From assembly GCA_947458155.1 (NCBI GenBank), contig CANGZM010000006.1, positions 1 through 35,544 of the forward strand: DNA of 35,544 nucleotides, given 5' to 3'. Origin of the DNA: Synechococcaceae cyanobacterium. GTDB taxonomy: Bacteria; Cyanobacteriota; Cyanobacteriia; PCC-6307; Cyanobiaceae. A program made the position numbers and the translations under genes. Below the pieces are notes generated by a model. The model had not been told where the DNA came from, made no database searches, and saw nothing but the letters and a program-made list of their open reading frames with translations. Below, piece after piece: positions 26,233-35,544 of the stretch. How positions within the stretch are numbered: position 1 is the stretch's first letter; the number at the start of each line of letters is the position of its first letter.

Positions 26233-28236
26233 TCAGAGCGCCTTTGCCTTCGCCACGACGTTTTCGACGGTAAAGCCGAATTTTTCCATGCACAGAGGTC
26301 CAGGGGCGGAGGCTCCGAATCGGTCGATTGAGACGACGGCACCATCAAAACCTGTGTATTTGTGCCATCCAAACGAGGAGGAGGCCTCGACTACAACGCG
26401 ACGACGGACGGCAGCGGGCAGGACGGATTCGCGATAGGCCGAATCCTGCTCTTCGAACAGTTCGATACAGGGCATCGAAACCACCCGCACTTGGCGACCT
26501 TCGCCACGCAGGCTGGCCGCTGCTTTGACACAAAGGTCAAGTTCGGTGCCGGAGCCGATCAGGATGATCTCGGGCGTGCCCTGGCTGTCTTCCAAGATGT
26601 AACCCCCCTTGGCCACGGCAGCGGCTGAGGAATTGGCTTGATTGGCCACCGCCTGACGGCTGAGCGCCAGCACCGTTGGACGCTTGCGATTGGTCACCGC
26701 GACTTGGTAGGCACCACTGGTTTCATTGCCGTCACCGGGGCGAATCACCAGCAGGTTCGGGATGGCGCGGAGATTGGCCAGGGTCTCAATCGGTTGGTGC
26801 GTGGGACCGTCTTCTCCCAGACCAATCGAGTCGTGGGTGAGCACATAGATCACGCCCAGTTCGGAAAGGGCGGATAGGCGGATGGCCCCGATCATGTAAC
26901 CAGCAAAGACCAGAAAGGTGCCGCCGTAGGGAACCAGGCCACTGTTGTGATAAGCGATGCCATTAAGGATCGCAGCCATGGCGTGTTCACGAACCCCGAA
27001 GTGCAGGTAGCGGTTGGCCTCGCTGCCTTTTTGGAAGCTCTTTTCTCCCTTGATGTCGGTCAAGTTGGAGTGGGTGAGGTCCGCAGAACCGCCGATGAGT
27101 TCGGGTAGCCGTGGAGCGATGGCATTCAGACAGTTAAAAGAATGCTGCCGGGTCGCCAGGCCTTTGTCTGCCGGGGTGTATTGGGGAAGATCGGCATCCC
27201 AACCCTGGGGCAGCTCGCCACGCAACATCCGTTCAAACAAGGCCGCTTCGCTGGCGTATTGGCTGCGGTAGGCAGCAAGGGTGGAGTTCCATTCCGTTTC
27301 GGCACTCTCGCCACGTCCAAGGGCTTGACGCCAATGGTCGTAGGCCTCCTGGGGCACTTCAAAGGGGCCGTAGCTCCATTCGAGAGCCTGGCGGGTCAGT
27401 TCGGCTTCGTCCGCTCCCAGGGCTGCACCATGGACTCCGGCCGTGTTGGCTTTGTTGGGTGAGCCGTAGCCGATTGTAGTTGTTATTTTGATCAGACTTG
27501 GTTTGTCGCTGACGGCTTTGGCGGCCAGAATTGCCTTGGCAATGCCCTCCACATCGGTATTGCCCTCGGCCACATGCTGGACGTGCCAGCCGTAGGACTC
27601 ATAACGCTTTAGTACGTCTTCAGTGAAGGAAACCGAGGTGTCTCCATCAATGGTGATGTGGTTGTCGTCATAGAGGGCAATCAGCTTGCCCAGACCAAGA
27701 TGGCCGGCCAAAGAGGCTGCTTCAGACGAAACACCCTCTTGGTTGCAGCCATCTCCCATCAATACATAGGTGTAATGGTCGACAAGGTTGAGGCCGGGCC
27801 GGTTGAACTTGGCGGCTAAATGGGCCTCGGCGATGGCCAGGCCCACGGCGTTGGAAATGCCCTGACCTAAAGGACCGGTGGTCACTTCCACCCCGGGGGT
27901 CTCAAAGGTTTCGGGGTGACCTGGGGTTTTGGAACCCCACTGCCGGAACTGCTTGATGTCCTCAATCGTTACCGAGTCATAGCCGGTGAGGTGCAGTAAG
28001 GCGTAAAGAAGCATGCAGCCGTGGCCAGCGGACAGCACAAAGCGATCCCGATTAAACCACTTGGGATTTTTGGGATTATGGCGCAGAATTCTGTCCCAGA
28101 GGGCGAAGGCCATGGGTGCCGTGCCCATGGGCAACCCCGGGTGGCCAGAGTTGGACTTGTTGATCGCGTCGACCGCCAAAAAGCGGATGCTGTTGATGCA
28201 AAGGCTCTCGACCGAAGTGGTGGTGGCTACGACCAT
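26233..28236 (-). CDS. tkt: Transketolase
   Basis: [110 protein letters not shown]. Confidence 0.98.
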   Translation of the reverse strand: MVVATTTSVESLCINSIRFLAVDAINKSNSGHPGLPMGTAPMAFALWDRILRHNPKNPKWFNRDRFVLSAGHGCMLLYALLHLTGYDSVTIEDIKQFRQWGSKTPGHPETFETPGVEVTTGPLGQGISNAVGLAIAEAHLAAKFNRPGLNLVDHYTYVLMGDGCNQEGVSSEAASLAGHLGLGKLIALYDDNHITIDGDTSVSFTEDVLKRYESYGWHVQHVAEGNTDVEGIAKAILAAKAVSDKPSLIKITTTIGYGSPNKANTAGVHGAALGADEAELTRQALEWSYGPFEVPQEAYDHWRQALGRGESAETEWNSTLAAYRSQYASEAALFERMLRGELPQGWDADLPQYTPADKGLATRQHSFNCLNAIAPRLPELIGGSADLTHSNLTDIKGEKSFQKGSEANRYLHFGVREHAMAAILNGIAYHNSGLVPYGGTFLVFAGYMIGAIRLSALSELGVIYVLTHDSIGLGEDGPTHQPIETLANLRAIPNLLVIRPGDGNETSGAYQVAVTNRKRPTVLALSRQAVANQANSSAAAVAKGGYILEDSQGTPEIILIGSGTELDLCVKAAASLRGEGRQVRVVSMPCIELFEEQDSAYRESVLPAAVRRRVVVEASSSFGWHKYTGFDGAVVSIDRFGASAPGPLCMEKFGFTVENVVAKAKAL

Positions 28237-28320
28237 GGCGGAACGCGGTAAGGGGGGAGAAGGGGCTTGGAAACGGAGGACTTCCGACGCAACTGGGCGT
28301 GACCCGCGACGGGGCTTTGC

Positions 28321-29568
28321 TCAGGTGAAACGCCGGAACGCTAGGCAGACGTTGTGACCGCCAAACCCGAAGGAGTTGGAGAGTACGACGTTCACGCTGT
28401 GGTCGCGGGCCACATTGGGGACCACATCAAGATCGCAGGCTGGATCTGGAGTGTGGTAATTGATCGTAGGTGGCACCAGGTTGTTGCCGATGGCCAGGAC
28501 GGAGGCTACGGCTTCAATGCCGCCACTGCCGCCCAGCAAATGTCCGGTCATCGACTTGGTGGAACTGATCGGAATCTGACGAGCCCGATCTCCCAGAGCT
28601 GATTTAATGGCAGCGGTTTCGTTGCTGTCGTTGGCCTGGGTGCTTGTGCCGTGGGCATTGACGTAATCAACGTCCTCGGGCTGCAGGCGGGCATCAACCA
28701 GGGTCAGGCGCATGGCTTCGGCACCGCCCACGCCACCGGGTGACGGAGAGGTGATGTGGTGGGCATCACAAGTGGTGCCATAGCCGACGATTTCAGCCAG
28801 AGGTGTGACCCCTCGGGCCAGGGCATGGTCGAGGCTTTCAAGCACGAGCATGCCAGCCCCCTCTCCAATTACAAAGCCATTGCGTTCCAAGTCGAAAGGG
28901 CGACTGGCGGTTGCCGGATCGTCGTTGCGGAACGAGAGGGCCTTGGCGCTGGCGAAGGCCGCCACCCCAAGCGGTGTGATTGCCGATTCGGCCCCGCCGC
29001 AAACCATGACATCAGCGAGACCAAGCTGGATCTGACGAAAAGCGTCGCCGATGGCATTGGAGCCGGCGGCGCAGGCGGTGGCCACCGCACTGCTGGGACC
29101 ACGGGCGCCCAGGGCGATTGCCGTCAGTCCGGTGGCCATGTTGGGAATCATCATGGGCACGCAGAAGGGGGTGACCCGATCCGGCCCACGGTCATTGAGC
29201 ACCTGGGCCTGGGTCTCCATCATCAGTAGACCGCCCACGCCCGATCCAATCGAGACTCCGACTCGATTGCGGTTGCTGTCGTCAATGCTGAGACCCGCAT
29301 CCTGGACAGCTTGCTTGGCGGCCACGACCCCGAACTGACAAAAACGATCCCAGCGTTTGGCTTCTTTGGGTTCCAGCCAGCCTGCGGGTTCAAAGTTCTT
29401 GACCTCGGCCGCAAAGCGACAGGCGTGCCGAGACGCATCAAAAAGGGTGATGGCGGCCACGCCATTACGACCGCTGCGCAGTCCTTCCCAATACTGGGCC
29501 ACATCGTTGCCGATCGGCGTGACCGCTCCAAGACCGGTGACCACGACGCGGCGGAGTGCCTCCACCAT
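28321..29568 (-). CDS. fabF: 3-oxoacyl-[acyl-carrier-protein] synthase II
   Basis: RRVVVTGLGAVTPIGND, ATACAAGSNAIGDAFRQIQLG, NAHGTSTQANDSNE, STKSMTGHLLGGSGGIEA, NSFGFGGHN. Confidence 0.98.
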   Translation of the reverse strand: MVEALRRVVVTGLGAVTPIGNDVAQYWEGLRSGRNGVAAITLFDASRHACRFAAEVKNFEPAGWLEPKEAKRWDRFCQFGVVAAKQAVQDAGLSIDDSNRNRVGVSIGSGVGGLLMMETQAQVLNDRGPDRVTPFCVPMMIPNMATGLTAIALGARGPSSAVATACAAGSNAIGDAFRQIQLGLADVMVCGGAESAITPLGVAAFASAKALSFRNDDPATASRPFDLERNGFVIGEGAGMLVLESLDHALARGVTPLAEIVGYGTTCDAHHITSPSPGGVGGAEAMRLTLVDARLQPEDVDYVNAHGTSTQANDSNETAAIKSALGDRARQIPISSTKSMTGHLLGGSGGIEAVASVLAIGNNLVPPTINYHTPDPACDLDVVPNVARDHSVNVVLSNSFGFGGHNVCLAFRRFT

Positions 29569-29574
29569 GGACGA

Positions 29575-29817
29575 TCAGGCCTGTTTTTCGAGGATGTACT
29601 TAACGGCATCGCCAACAGTGGTGATGCCTTCTGCGGCCTCATCGGGAATTTCGATGTCGAAAGATTCCTCCAGGGCCATGACCAGTTCGACGGTGTCGAG
29701 GGAGTCCGCGCCCAGGTCGTTTTGAAAATTCGATTCGGGTTTCACTTCAGCGGCATCGACGCTGAGTTGATCGGCAACGATCGAACGGACTTTCTCGAAG
29801 ATCGCTTCCTGGGACAT
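29575..29817 (-). CDS. acpP: Acyl carrier protein
   Basis: [75 protein letters not shown]. Confidence 0.98.
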   Translation of the reverse strand: MSQEAIFEKVRSIVADQLSVDAAEVKPESNFQNDLGADSLDTVELVMALEESFDIEIPDEAAEGITTVGDAVKYILEKQA

Positions 29818-29891
29818 GGCCGCTGGAGACAGTGGTTGGCATCCTACGGGTCGTCCAGGACCTGGCCCCCGCGCCGTATGAACAAGGGTGA

Positions 29892-30227
<336 letters not shown>

Positions 30228-30255
30228 GACCGGTTGCCAGCCGCCATAAGCTCAT

Positions 30256-30279
30256 GCCCGGCCTGCGCCGGGCTTTTTT
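30256..30279 (+). terminator. Rho-independent terminator of psaC
   Basis: Perfect 7-bp stem gcccggc-ctgc-gccgggc followed by tttttt. Confidence 0.92.
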
Positions 30280-30302
30280 GTGTGTGGCGCTCCCCTTCCC
30301 CC

Positions 30303-32228
30303 ATGTGCGGCATCGTTGCCCTGATCGGTTCGAGAGAGGCTGCGCCCCAGTTGCTGGAGGGGTTGCGACAGCTCGAATACCGCGGTTATGACTCCGCCGG
30401 CATCGCCACGGTGGAGGCCCTGCCGGATGGGGGCGGGGCTCCCCAAGGGCGCCTGCATTGCCTCAAGGCCGAGGGCAAGTTGTTGAACCTGACCGCCCGT
30501 TGGGAAGAGCAGGGTGCCCCGGGCCATTGCGGCATCGGCCATACCCGCTGGGCCACCCATGGCAAACCGGAAGAACGCAATGCCCATCCTCATTTAGATG
30601 GCAGTGGTCAACTGGCCGTTGTTCAGAACGGCATCATCGAAAATCACCGCAGTTTGCGCGAGCTCCTCCAGGCCGAGGGGGTGGTGTTCCGTTCTGACAC
30701 GGATACCGAGGTCATTCCCCACCTCTTGGCCCGTCGCTTGGATGCGCTGGAGAAGGAGGGCCACCAGATCGATGCTGCCCTGCTGCTGAGAGCCCTGCAG
30801 GAGGTGCTGCCCAGTTTGCTTGGCGCCTATGCCCTGGCGGTGGTCTGGGCGCGGGTGCCTGGGGCCCTGGTGGTGGCGCGGCGCCAGGCCCCATTGCTGA
30901 TTGGTCTGGGGGAGGGAGAGTTTCTCTGCGCCAGCGATACGCCCGCCCTGGCTGGCTTCACCCGCACGATCCTGCCGATGGAAGACGGCGAGGTGGCGTT
31001 GCTGACGCCCCTGGGCATAGAGCTGTACAACGCCACCGGTGAGCGGGTGCAGCGCAACCCCAGCCTGCTGAGTGGTACCGAGCACGTGGCGGACAAGCGC
31101 AGCTTCCGCCATTTCATGCTCAAGGAGATCCATGAGCAGCCCGAGACCGCCGCGCTCTGGGTGGCCCGCCACCTGCCCGAGGGAGCCTTGGTGGCCTTGC
31201 CCCTGGATGAGGAGGTTTACAGCGGTGTGGAGCGGATTCAGATCCTGGCCTGCGGCACCAGTCGCCATGCGGCCCAGGTGGGTGCCTACCTGTTGGAGCA
31301 GGTGGCGGGCCTGCCCACGACCGTGTTCTATGCGAGTGAATTCCGCTACGCACCGCCACCCCTTTCGCCCCAAATGCTCACGATCGGCGTCACCCAGTCC
31401 GGGGAGACCGCCGACACCCTCGCAGCCCTGATCATGGAACAGGACCGACGCCAGCGTCACGGCGACCCGGCCTATGCCCCGCGCATGCTGGGGATTACCA
31501 ATCGGCCCGAAAGTTCGTTGGGGCGGCTGGTGAGCCACATTCTGGATATTGGCGCCGGGATTGAAGTGGGAGTGGCCGCCACGAAGACTTTCATGGGCCA
31601 ACTGTTGGCCTTCTATGGCCTCGCTTTGGCCTTCGCTGAGCGGCGGGCAGCGGCGGGCCTGCGGCAGCCGGGGCTGCCGGACCACGGGCGGCTGCTGGCC
31701 CTCGTCGCCCAATTACGGCAATTGCCGGCCCAGTTACAAGCTCTTGTTGAGGACCACGACCGCCGTTGCGCCGAGCTGGCCCACCTGTTCAGCGATACCC
31801 AGGATGTCATTTTTCTGGGCAGGGGCATTAATTATCCGATTGCCATGGAGGGGGCCCTCAAGCTCAAGGAAATCAGCTACATCCATGCCGAGGGCTACCC
31901 GGCCGGTGAGATGAAGCATGGACCTATCGCCTTGCTTGATGCCCGCGTTCCCGTGGTGTCGATTGCCGTGCCGGGGACGGTGTTTGAAAAGGTGCTCTCC
32001 AATGCCCAGGAGGCCAAGGCCCGGGATGCCCGTTTGATCGGTGTTGCCCCGGCCTGTCCGGACACCGAGCTGTTCGATACCCTGCTGCCCCTGCCGGTGG
32101 TGGATGAATTGTTGAGTCCCCTGCTGACGGTGATCCCGATGCAGTTGCTCAGTTATCACATTGCCGCGCACCGCGGTTTGGATGTCGATCAGCCCCGCAA
32201 TCTGGCCAAGAGTGTCACGGTGGAATAA
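30303..32228 (+). CDS. glmS: Glutamine--fructose-6-phosphate aminotransferase (isomerizing)
   Basis: MCGIVALIGSREAAPQLLEGLRQLEYRGYDSAGIA, HTRWATHGKPEERNAHPH, ACGTSRHAAQVGAYLLE, GVTQSGETADTLAAL, C-terminal DQPRNLAKSVTVE. Confidence 0.98.
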   Translation: MCGIVALIGSREAAPQLLEGLRQLEYRGYDSAGIATVEALPDGGGAPQGRLHCLKAEGKLLNLTARWEEQGAPGHCGIGHTRWATHGKPEERNAHPHLDGSGQLAVVQNGIIENHRSLRELLQAEGVVFRSDTDTEVIPHLLARRLDALEKEGHQIDAALLLRALQEVLPSLLGAYALAVVWARVPGALVVARRQAPLLIGLGEGEFLCASDTPALAGFTRTILPMEDGEVALLTPLGIELYNATGERVQRNPSLLSGTEHVADKRSFRHFMLKEIHEQPETAALWVARHLPEGALVALPLDEEVYSGVERIQILACGTSRHAAQVGAYLLEQVAGLPTTVFYASEFRYAPPPLSPQMLTIGVTQSGETADTLAALIMEQDRRQRHGDPAYAPRMLGITNRPESSLGRLVSHILDIGAGIEVGVAATKTFMGQLLAFYGLALAFAERRAAAGLRQPGLPDHGRLLALVAQLRQLPAQLQALVEDHDRRCAELAHLFSDTQDVIFLGRGINYPIAMEGALKLKEISYIHAEGYPAGEMKHGPIALLDARVPVVSIAVPGTVFEKVLSNAQEAKARDARLIGVAPACPDTELFDTLLPLPVVDELLSPLLTVIPMQLLSYHIAAHRGLDVDQPRNLAKSVTVE

Positions 32229-32260
32229 ATCGCAACGCCTTCTTGAAGGATCTGGGCAGT

Positions 32261-32893
32261 TCAGAGTTCCAGCAGTCCTGGCGGAGGAGTGAGTCCGATC
32301 CAGCCTTCCTGGAGGTTGACGATCGGCACAATCGCCTCGACAAAGGGGATCAGCACCCGGCGGCCAGGGGCCGGCTGGCCGCCAGCCGGCGGCGACTCGG
32401 CTGGGGCAAGTTCCACCGCTAACAGATCGTTGCCGCCGTGGATGAGGTCGACCACCCGGCCGATCGGGTCCCCGGGGCTTGAAGGGGGTGCGGCAGCGTC
32501 AAGCAGGCGCACCTGGAGGCCCACCAGATCAAGCAGGTGGAACTCTCCGGGGGCCAGTTTCGGTCGTTGGCTGGCATCCACCAAAAACTCCTGATGGACC
32601 AGGGCCTCCGCTGCGTCGCGGCTGCTGACGCCGGCCAGACGGACCGCAAACAGGGATTTGCCTGGCAGTTGGCGTCCCCCCAGCAGCTCCACGGCCTGGG
32701 GCATGCCCTGGCGCGCCAGTAGCCAGCGCCGGCCTGGCTGGGTGAAGCGCTCGGGGAAATCACTGCGGGGCAGGATGCGCAGTTCGCCAGCCAGGCCCTG
32801 GGCCGCCACCAGGGTCCCTACCACCAGCAGGGGATTGCCCTCGGGACTCAGATGGTCGGCCTCGGGGGTTGGGGGGAATTCGTCGGCGTTCAC
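32261..32893 (-). CDS. rimM: Ribosome maturation factor RimM
   Basis: [90 protein letters not shown]. Confidence 0.95.
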   Translation of the reverse strand: MNADEFPPTPEADHLSPEGNPLLVVGTLVAAQGLAGELRILPRSDFPERFTQPGRRWLLARQGMPQAVELLGGRQLPGKSLFAVRLAGVSSRDAAEALVHQEFLVDASQRPKLAPGEFHLLDLVGLQVRLLDAAAPPSSPGDPIGRVVDLIHGGNDLLAVELAPAESPPAGGQPAPGRRVLIPFVEAIVPIVNLQEGWIGLTPPPGLLEL

Positions 32894-33007
32894 GCGCTGG
32901 CCGGGGCGGTCAGCCCCCAGTGTGCAGTCTCGGTTGGGAAGGCCCCAAGCACCGATTCCGCTGGCGGGGCCGATAATGGCGCTGCTGGCCTTGATTCAGG
33001 AGCCCCG

Positions 33008-33190
33008 ATGACGACCCTGCCGATCCTGCCGGGCACCACGGTGGTGGTCAATGATCCACGTTCGATCTACAACGGCTACAAAGGCTTTGTGCAGCGCATC
33101 AGCGGCAGCCGTGCCGCGGTCTTGTTTGAGGGGGGCAACTGGGACAAGTTGGTCACCCTGCCGCTGGGGACCCTGTTGCAGGAGGGCTGA
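33008..33190 (+). CDS. DUF3252-type small protein (annotated in cyanobacteria as NAD(P)H dehydrogenase assembly family protein)
   Basis: MTTLPILPGTTVVVNDPRSIYNGYKGFVQRISGSRAAVLFEGGNWDKLVTLPLGTLLQEG (60 aa). Confidence 0.8.
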   Translation: MTTLPILPGTTVVVNDPRSIYNGYKGFVQRISGSRAAVLFEGGNWDKLVTLPLGTLLQEG

Positions 33191-33917
33191 TATCCAGGCT
33201 TGCCAGGGCGGCGCGGGCCGCCTGCTGTTCGGCCTGGCGGCGGGAGCCCCCCCAGCCTTCCCCCAGGTCCTCACTGCCGACCTCCACGCGGCAATGAAAA
33301 CGGCGGGGATCGCCATGGATCCGGCTGCGCTCTAGGCAGCAATAGGTCGGCAGACCGCGACGCTGGCCCTGGCTCCATTCTTGTAGAGCCGATTTCCAGT
33401 TGTGGCGATGGGGATCTTGCAGCAGTTCGGCGCTGGTCTTTTGCCAATGGGGTGTGAGCCACTGGAGCACCGGCTCCAGGCCGCCGTCTGAGCCCCCCCA
33501 GGCGATGAACAGGCCACCGATCAGGGCCTCGCAGCATTCGGCCAGCACGGTGGTCCGACCGGCCCGATCAGCGGCAGCCATGGCCCCCAGGTGCAGCAGG
33601 GGTTCGATGCCGCATGCCAGGGCGAGTTCCCCCAACCAACGATCGCTCACCAATTGGGCCCGCAGGGCGGAGCACTGGCCGACGCTGAGTTGGGGGTGGT
33701 GGCGGCGCAGGTAGAGGGAAGCGGCGAGGCGCAGTACGGCGTCGCCTAGGAATTCAAGCTGTTCGTGATCAACTGGCCGGCCGGCGGAACGGTGGCTGAG
33801 GGCCTCTTCGATGGGGGCGAGGGCGCTATCGCTGCTGCCGGGGCCAGCCGGCGCCGCCGGGTCCAGGCCGAGCCGGCGCAACAGCTCCAAAAGCAGGCGG
33901 CGACGCTGGGGAGTCAT
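33153..33917 (-). CDS. rnc: Ribonuclease III
   Basis: ALSHRSAGRPVDHEQLEFLGDAVLRLAAS signature; C-terminal dsRBD (NWKSALQEWSQGQRRGLPTYCCLERSRIHGDPRRFHCRVEVGSEDLGEGWGGSRRQAEQQAARAAL). Confidence 0.93.
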   Translation of the reverse strand: MTPQRRRLLLELLRRLGLDPAAPAGPGSSDSALAPIEEALSHRSAGRPVDHEQLEFLGDAVLRLAASLYLRRHHPQLSVGQCSALRAQLVSDRWLGELALACGIEPLLHLGAMAAADRAGRTTVLAECCEALIGGLFIAWGGSDGGLEPVLQWLTPHWQKTSAELLQDPHRHNWKSALQEWSQGQRRGLPTYCCLERSRIHGDPRRFHCRVEVGSEDLGEGWGGSRRQAEQQAARAALASLDISPPATGSPAAG

Positions 33918-33949
33918 GGAGGGGGGGCCGCCGGTGACAGGGGCCAAGG

Positions 33950-34368
33950 GGGTGAAAGCAGGACATAAGCCGGGTTCTGTTCTCGCTGGCACGCCAGCGG
34001 GGTGACCATCTGTCTGGGACCGCCGTTACCGACGGCCTCTAGCGGCGCACTTGAAGCGGGACGGGGAAGCTGGCCAACCGTTGTCCCTGGGCCTTGCTCC
34101 CAGCCGGGGTTTACCTAGCCGGCACCTCTCGATGCCGCTGGTGCGCTCTTACCGCACCCTTGCACCCTTGCCTGTGCACCTGGCGGGGCGAACCTCACCG
34201 GGGCCATCGGCGGTGTGTTTCTGTGGCACTGTCCTCACGGTCGCCCGCACTGGGCGTTACCCAGCAGGCCTGGCCATTGGGGAGCCCGGACTTTCCTCAA
34301 CCGAGTGATCAGCCAGCCCTAAGGCAGTCCGGCCCCCGATTGCGATCACCTCGCCTGCTTTCGCAACC
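33950..34368 (-). ncRNA. rnpB: RNase P RNA (bacterial class A)
   Basis: Minus strand reads gaaagcagg...gaggaaagtccgggctccc...acagaacccggcttatgtcctgctttc. The conserved core motifs are present, and the terminal gaaagcagg/cctgctttc pair forms P1. Confidence 0.95.
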
Positions 34369-34432
34369 AGCTTAAAAGAGAGGCTCAATGGTGAGCTTCC
34401 CAGGAGCCCAGGGTGGAATAATGGTTTCCAGT

Positions 34433-34506
<74 letters not shown>

Positions 34507-34573
34507 TGATTCTGATCGATGCTGCCAATTAGAAAGCCCCAAATTTGTACATGGGCTTTTGATCGTCTTATTC

Positions 34574-35341
34574 CTAGCGGCGTCGGTTGGTTTTGGTGTG
34601 TGCATGAACACTAGTATTGTTTGCTACTTCATTTCTCTTGCCAAGGCTGCGGAAACCAAATCCATAGAGGAAGGCCATGGCGCCATCTCGCAACCATTTT
34701 AAAATCAAACCTTGCATGAGATTATTGCTATTTTTTTGGGATTGGTATTGGAGCCTTGAGACTTCAGTAGAAAGTTGTGAGAGTATCTGTTCTTTAACCG
34801 TAGCAATCGGTTCAAGCGGCTTGCCTGGGGGAAAATTCTGGATCCCAGCTTCACTGATGCCCGCTAGCAATGCAACTTCGTCTTGGGCAGCGCGAATCTT
34901 CGTCATGGCCCGAGTGAGATTAGTTGCTTTTTGTGTGGCTTCTCTATTGGCCGCAATTGATACGTTGTAGCTTGCCAGACCTTGCAGGGGTATGATCAGC
35001 AAAAATCCAAGGGCCGCAAGGGGGGCGAATTTTTGCACCCACTTGCGATGCTTGGAAATGATGGCCGATCGACGATCCATATGGTTGGCTAAAAGAATCA
35101 GTGCCGCACCGATTAGGGGTAGGAAAGCACGGTCCAGAAGCGAATCCAGGATCAGGGTTGGCCACCTGGGATCATTTATATTGGGCGGTATCCCCGCAGC
35201 GATAAATGAAACAATATAGATTCCAATCAGCACAACCGCTGCCCTGTCCAGGGCAGACGCTGAATACTTGCGGGTGCTTTGAGATGAAACCTGGCGGGAT
35301 GCTTGTGACGAAACCTGGTGGGTGGCTTGTGATGAATCCAT
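34574..35341 (-). CDS. HpsJ-like membrane protein (uncharacterised)
   Basis: Two or three N-terminal TM helices, then GFLLIIPLQGLASYNVSIAANREATQKATNLTRAMTKIRAAQDEVALLAG...LEPIATVKEQILSQLSTEVSRLQYQSQ, resembling the layout of cyanobacterial HpsJ-like proteins. Confidence 0.6.
   Translation of the reverse strand: MDSSQATHQVSSQASRQVSSQSTRKYSASALDRAAVVLIGIYIVSFIAAGIPPNINDPRWPTLILDSLLDRAFLPLIGAALILLANHMDRRSAIISKHRKWVQKFAPLAALGFLLIIPLQGLASYNVSIAANREATQKATNLTRAMTKIRAAQDEVALLAGISEAGIQNFPPGKPLEPIATVKEQILSQLSTEVSRLQYQSQKNSNNLMQGLILKWLRDGAMAFLYGFGFRSLGKRNEVANNTSVHAHTKTNRRR
35265..35336 (-). repeat. Three imperfect 24-bp tandem repeats in the 5' end of the HpsJ-like ORF (SSQATHQV/SSQASRQV/SSQSTRKY)
   Basis: Repeated tcatcacaagccacccaccaggtt-like units read on the minus strand. 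Confidence 0.8.
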
Positions 35342-35509
35342 GGGCTTTAATTTAAGTCTAACATTTTTGCGCCCGGTTTAAAGTAAGACCAGGCGTCGGT
35401 GCTGGCGGGATCCTCGAACCAGCTAAGCAGGGACTGCCGGTGAATCCGAACTTTTCAGAAACTGCTCAAGAAATCGGCCACCGTCTGAATCAGTTGGATA
35501 CGCGGCGAT

Positions 35510-35544
35510 GCCCTCCAGGCAATCGCTGCCCTCCAGGCAATCGA
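35510..35544. repeat. 18-bp tandem duplication (gccctccaggcaatcgct x2), cut by the window end
   Basis: gccctccaggcaatcgct then gccctccaggcaatcga read directly. Confidence 0.85.

Noticed and set aside
30594-31712. 372-aa minus-strand ORF opposite glmS
   Set aside because: Antisense shadow; GlmS motifs are complete on the plus strand.
34507-35544. Prophage or integrative element after tRNA-Arg
   Set aside because: No integrase, excisionase or repeated tRNA 3' end is visible in the window; kept only as a boundary hypothesis.

Overview
This window looks like picocyanobacterial (Synechococcus/Cyanobium-type) chromosome. The core is mostly GC-rich housekeeping genes: ssb; mreBCD plus an orphan ABC substrate-binding lipoprotein; an RpaB-like response regulator; lysS; an egtB-egtD (ergothioneine) operon with two small partner genes; a cysteine synthase followed by a Ser/Thr kinase-like protein; smpB; ruvB; a TPR / M20 amidohydrolase / DUF3188 / HEAT-repeat run; a TPP riboswitch with thiC; tkt-fabF-acpP; psaC; glmS; rimM; a DUF3252 protein; and rnc-rnpB followed by tRNA-Arg(CCT). 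Three AT-richer segments look accessory: the left edge (1-~2280), the thiC-tkt gap (~24360-26130) and the right edge after the tRNA (~34510-35544). The observations most worth checking are: (i) an in-frame fusion of a cyanobacterial AbrB-like N-terminal segment to lysyl-tRNA synthetase; (ii) a decayed partial duplicate of the DedA gene just upstream of the intact copy; (iii) a GT-C-like membrane protein inserted between thiC and tkt; (iv) the egt operon with two uncharacterised small proteins; (v) a degenerate, possibly pseudo-kinase with a hexanucleotide-encoded linker. No CRISPR array, rRNA, complete IS element or prophage was seen. All calls come from reading the sequence and from memory of protein families; no searches were run.
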